In this document: positions 61,853 through 64,000 of the stretch, in pieces
How positions within the stretch are numbered: the stretch's first letter is position 1
How the letters are laid out: each line of letters opens with the position of its first letter
NCBI GenBank assembly: GCA_048213135.1
Contig: PS015009.1
Span: 2,170,001-2,234,000, forward strand
Length of the DNA stretch: 64,000 nt
Reading direction: 5' to 3'
From: Reclinomonas americana ATCC 50394
Lineage: Eukaryota > Jakobida > Jakobea > Jakobida
The notes under the pieces: generated by a model
Told to the model about the DNA's origin: nothing
Databases searched by the model: none
The model's input: the letters and a program-made list of their open reading frames with translations, nothing else
Program-made: the position numbers and the translations under genes

Positions 61853-62815
61853 TTAATCAAATTGATGCTTGAGTTGTACATAACTCCGGGCACAAAAAGG
61901 GAGCACGATCAGCAACAACCAGCACCAGTGTGAGCCCGTCAGCCAGACAGCCACACCGGTAATAAGCAACAGGTAAACCGGGTAAAGAAGGAAGAGTAAC
62001 CCCACGATCACGGAGTCGTAATGATCATTGTGTTTGGTCCGTGGCCAGGTGAGTTTTTTGATGGGGAAGAATAACGGGGCATGTACAAGCCAGCCCGCAG
62101 CAGCCGGAACAGCCAGCAGTATTTTTTTCAGCAGCGGCACCTTTACCTCAAATGTATTGCGGATGCCTTCTTTGTCCGACGCGTCCTTTTCAATCACCAA
62201 CTCTTTCAACTGGTTGCCCAGGTTATTGTTGAACATCACCACGGAACGGCCGTAGGTACCATCCAGTATAACATCTTCACGGGTGATCAGCTGACCAAAA
62301 CGGATCTGCATATTCTTACCGAAAGTATGAAAGGAACTGTAGTTGATGCCGGCGGGAAGAACGGTTAAGGGGATGCCATCCTGCCAGCTGCTGATCGCCA
62401 GCCGGGCCGTGCCTTTTTTTAAGGGACGCAAATGCCATTCATTGATACATCGCCCTTCACTGAAAATAAGCACAATGCCATTGCGTTTGAAAAGTTCTTT
62501 ACAATCGTCGAAGGTTTTGTAATTGTGATCGAGGTTTTCAACGCCTTCACTTACACGATAAACAGGGAACATGTTGAGTGAGCGTAAGAGTTTCGCGTAA
62601 AAAGGTTTGCCGAATGCATCACCGCGGGCCAGGGAGTACACTGGTTTGCGGAACAAGGTAGACAGTATGATCGCGTCGAGAAAAGAGTTGGGATGATTGC
62701 AGGCGATGAGCAGCGGTCCTTCGTGCTGTAACCACGACCGGTCATTGATCTGCACCGATCTGCAATAGATCAGCAATGCCAGTTTCGCCGGTATTTTCAG
62801 GAGGTCGTAAAGCAA
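61853..62815 (-). CDS. lysophospholipid acyltransferase (PlsC-like)
   Basis: 320 residues. TTG start at 62815 (a stop occurs upstream in frame). Two or three hydrophobic helices, then the acyltransferase motif CNHPNSFLDAIILS (about 37-50), the FSEGRCINEWHLRPLKKGTARLAIS block (substrate pocket) and IPLTVLPAGINYSS. Likely 1-acylglycerol-3-phosphate acyltransferase or a related lipid acyltransferase in the inner membrane. Two terminal hydrophobic segments (LLYPVYLLLITGVAVWL and CWLLLIVLPF) anchor it. Confidence 0.85.
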   Translation of the reverse strand: MLYDLLKIPAKLALLIYCRSVQINDRSWLQHEGPLLIACNHPNSFLDAIILSTLFRKPVYSLARGDAFGKPFYAKLLRSLNMFPVYRVSEGVENLDHNYKTFDDCKELFKRNGIVLIFSEGRCINEWHLRPLKKGTARLAISSWQDGIPLTVLPAGINYSSFHTFGKNMQIRFGQLITREDVILDGTYGRSVVMFNNNLGNQLKELVIEKDASDKEGIRNTFEVKVPLLKKILLAVPAAAGWLVHAPLFFPIKKLTWPRTKHNDHYDSVIVGLLFLLYPVYLLLITGVAVWLTGSHWCWLLLIVLPFCARSYVQLKHQFD

Positions 62816-62842
62816 ACAGCTTGTTTTTCGGTTGCGGGTGTA

Positions 62843-63394
62843 TTAATTCAGTTGCGGGTCGATCGGGAAGTTGATCATCATTTCATATTCACCACCCAGT
62901 CTTTTTAAACTGTTCTTCCACACATCGCCGTGATGGGTATCAAAGACCAGGTTTCGGGTAGCGTCAACAGTTACCCAGCTTTTTTCTTTCAGTTCACCGG
63001 TCAGCTGGCCTTCTCCCCAGCCGCTGTACCCGATAAAGAATTTTACTTTATTCAGGTCAATGGCATTATTGACGATGAGTTGTGTCAGCACTTCAAAATC
63101 ACCACCCCAGTAAATGCCGTTGCTTACCTCTACAGCGTCGGGCACCATGTCGGGGTACTGGTGAAGGAAATGGATCGTATCCATCTGTACAGGGCCGCCA
63201 TGATAAACCGGTATAGGAAAGCCTTCCAGCGCGCTGATGAGTTCATCGATCGTTTGCTCAAACAGTTTGTTCAGCACAAAACCAAAACTCCCCTGTTCGC
63301 GGTGTTCACAAAGGAAAACCACCGTTCTGCTGAAATTCGGGTCTTTAAGAAAAGGATCTGCTATAAGTAATATGCCGGGTCCTGGTTCAATCAT
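62843..63394 (-). CDS. yqgE: YqgE/AlgH family protein
   Basis: 183 residues. Core PGPGILLIADPFLKDPNFSRTVVFLCEH (about 3-30), GFVLNKL, VYHGGPVQMD and FIGYSGWGEGQL with a conserved small beta-sheet fold. Family function is unknown; it is widely conserved in Gram-negative bacteria. Leftward, 27 bases before the acyltransferase gene. Confidence 0.9.
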   Translation of the reverse strand: MIEPGPGILLIADPFLKDPNFSRTVVFLCEHREQGSFGFVLNKLFEQTIDELISALEGFPIPVYHGGPVQMDTIHFLHQYPDMVPDAVEVSNGIYWGGDFEVLTQLIVNNAIDLNKVKFFIGYSGWGEGQLTGELKEKSWVTVDATRNLVFDTHHGDVWKNSLKRLGGEYEMMINFPIDPQLN

Positions 63395-63495
63395 GAACCT
63401 AATTTAGTATTAATCTTCGAATGTGCCACTTGTATCAGGTTTGTTAAATTTCCCGTTTCAGGAAATTGCCTTATTTTACAGCAGCCTAACCAGCG

Positions 63496-63503
63496 TATTT
63501 TTG
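63496..63503 (+). promoter_or_regulatory. -7 element before the right-edge gene
   Basis: TATTTTTG fits TAnnTTTG. The ATG at 63521 follows 17 bases later; no clear TTG at the right distance upstream. Confidence 0.4.
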
Positions 63504-63520
63504 TATTCATTATTTGCTTG

Positions 63521-64000
63521 ATGAAAAGAATTCTTCCTGTTATCACCATCCTGATCCTGCTCTCCCTTCTCGGGCTGATCTTTTTCCAGTTTCTCTGGAT
63601 CGAGAGTGCCAGGGGGGCGAAGGATAAGCAAATAGAGGAAAGCATCGTTCATGCTATGGCAGAAGCGGCTATAACGCTCACCCAGGACAAATCCTCCATA
63701 CTGCCGATGCCGAAAAAGAACGACTTATTGTTTCCCACCGACCGCTTGCAGACACAGTATTTCCGGCCTTCGGTTATACAGCGTTATTCCCGCGATGAAA
63801 TATACGAGGTCATCCGCCGGGCATTCAATAAAAACAACCTGCAGAACTACCCGTTTGAGTTTGCCGTAACGGTGAACACACTCAATGGGGGACAAATACT
63901 TTCGGAAGGTTTTTACAATCTCTATATCGACTCTGCCAATAATAAAAACCATGTGATCGCACTTGAACCGCAAAGCGGTACTAATTTCGAGAACCTCGTC
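63521..64000 (+). CDS. N-terminal part of a sensor kinase-like membrane protein (3' truncated by window edge)
   Basis: 160 residues visible, then cut by the edge. Hydrophobic N-terminus MKRILPVITILILLSLLGLIFF, then WIESARGAKDKQIEESIVHAMAEAAITL and a periplasmic-type domain. The pattern matches the N-terminal membrane-plus-extracytoplasmic region of Bacteroidota sensor histidine kinases, but the kinase core is not in view, so this is a guess. No stop codon is reached. Confidence 0.55.
   Translation, partial: MKRILPVITILILLSLLGLIFFQFLWIESARGAKDKQIEESIVHAMAEAAITLTQDKSSILPMPKKNDLLFPTDRLQTQYFRPSVIQRYSRDEIYEVIRRAFNKNNLQNYPFEFAVTVNTLNGGQILSEGFYNLYIDSANNKNHVIALEPQSGTNFENLV

Overview
The window looks like a chromosomal segment of a Bacteroidota bacterium, most likely a member of the Chitinophagaceae (inference). 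The signs are Bacteroidota-type promoters (TTG, about 19-21 bases, then TAnnTTTG), proteins carrying a type IX secretion (T9SS) sorting tail, a PorT homologue next to ubiE, several LytS/LytT-type kinase-regulator pairs, outer-membrane TonB-type barrels, an atpD-atpC pair apart from other ATP synthase genes, and many intergenic short-repeat families. GC content is moderate and most genes are housekeeping. I see no rRNA, tRNA, CRISPR array, integrase or prophage module.

Layout. 1-5.6 kb: the end of a fibre-like surface protein, a TerC membrane protein, pyrD, a thiolase and a DUF937-OmpA fusion. 5.7-8.9 kb: a leftward run of kinase, regulator, endonuclease V (nfi) and peptidase E. 9.1-13.2 kb: two poorly known proteins and dnaX, which carries an A9 slippery run with a hairpin right after it and a stop in the shifted frame. 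13.3-17.6 kb: a TonB-type barrel divergent from a second kinase-regulator pair. 17.7-23.5 kb: pyruvate dehydrogenase E2, an array of hairpin repeats, and a GbsR/MarR-led operon with two DCC proteins around a TIGR01777 epimerase. 23.6-28.9 kb: a secreted pair including a metzincin protease with a T9SS tail, a YkuK-like protein, engB, ubiE and porT. 29.2-33.6 kb: a barrel protein, pyrC and a short MutS-domain ATPase. 33.7-38.3 kb: a three-gene surface operon with a 1142-residue fibre-like protein. 38.5-43.6 kb: a third kinase-regulator pair, a lipoprotein, DoxX, a K+/H+ antiporter with a 45-residue membrane peptide upstream, and a small secreted protein. 43.7-49.4 kb: YifB/ComM, a class 3 lipase, DUF1801, a VOC protein with a decayed second copy nearby, an OB-fold lipoprotein operon and a methyltransferase. 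49.8-52.4 kb: an ABC exporter, SemiSWEET and DUF983. 52.5-55.4 kb: a TonB receptor behind a small Cys/His protein whose promoter is covered by a Fur/Zur-like palindrome. 55.6-63.4 kb: VanW and a methyltransferase, glpK-glpF, atpD-atpC, an acyltransferase and YqgE. The right edge cuts a sensor-kinase-like gene.

The most unusual structures are (1) a four-helix-bundle (IVP/S23 type) gene placed between atpD and atpC inside imperfect inverted repeats, with a cargo-free copy of the same repeats between glpK and glpF; (2) the dnaX slippage signal; (3) a three-unit tandem repeat whose terminal hairpin keeps pairing while its bases change; (4) palindromes lying exactly on the -33 or -7 promoter elements of the GbsR operon and of the TonB receptor operon; and (5) two independent kinase-regulator pairs with the same 35-base gene overlap.
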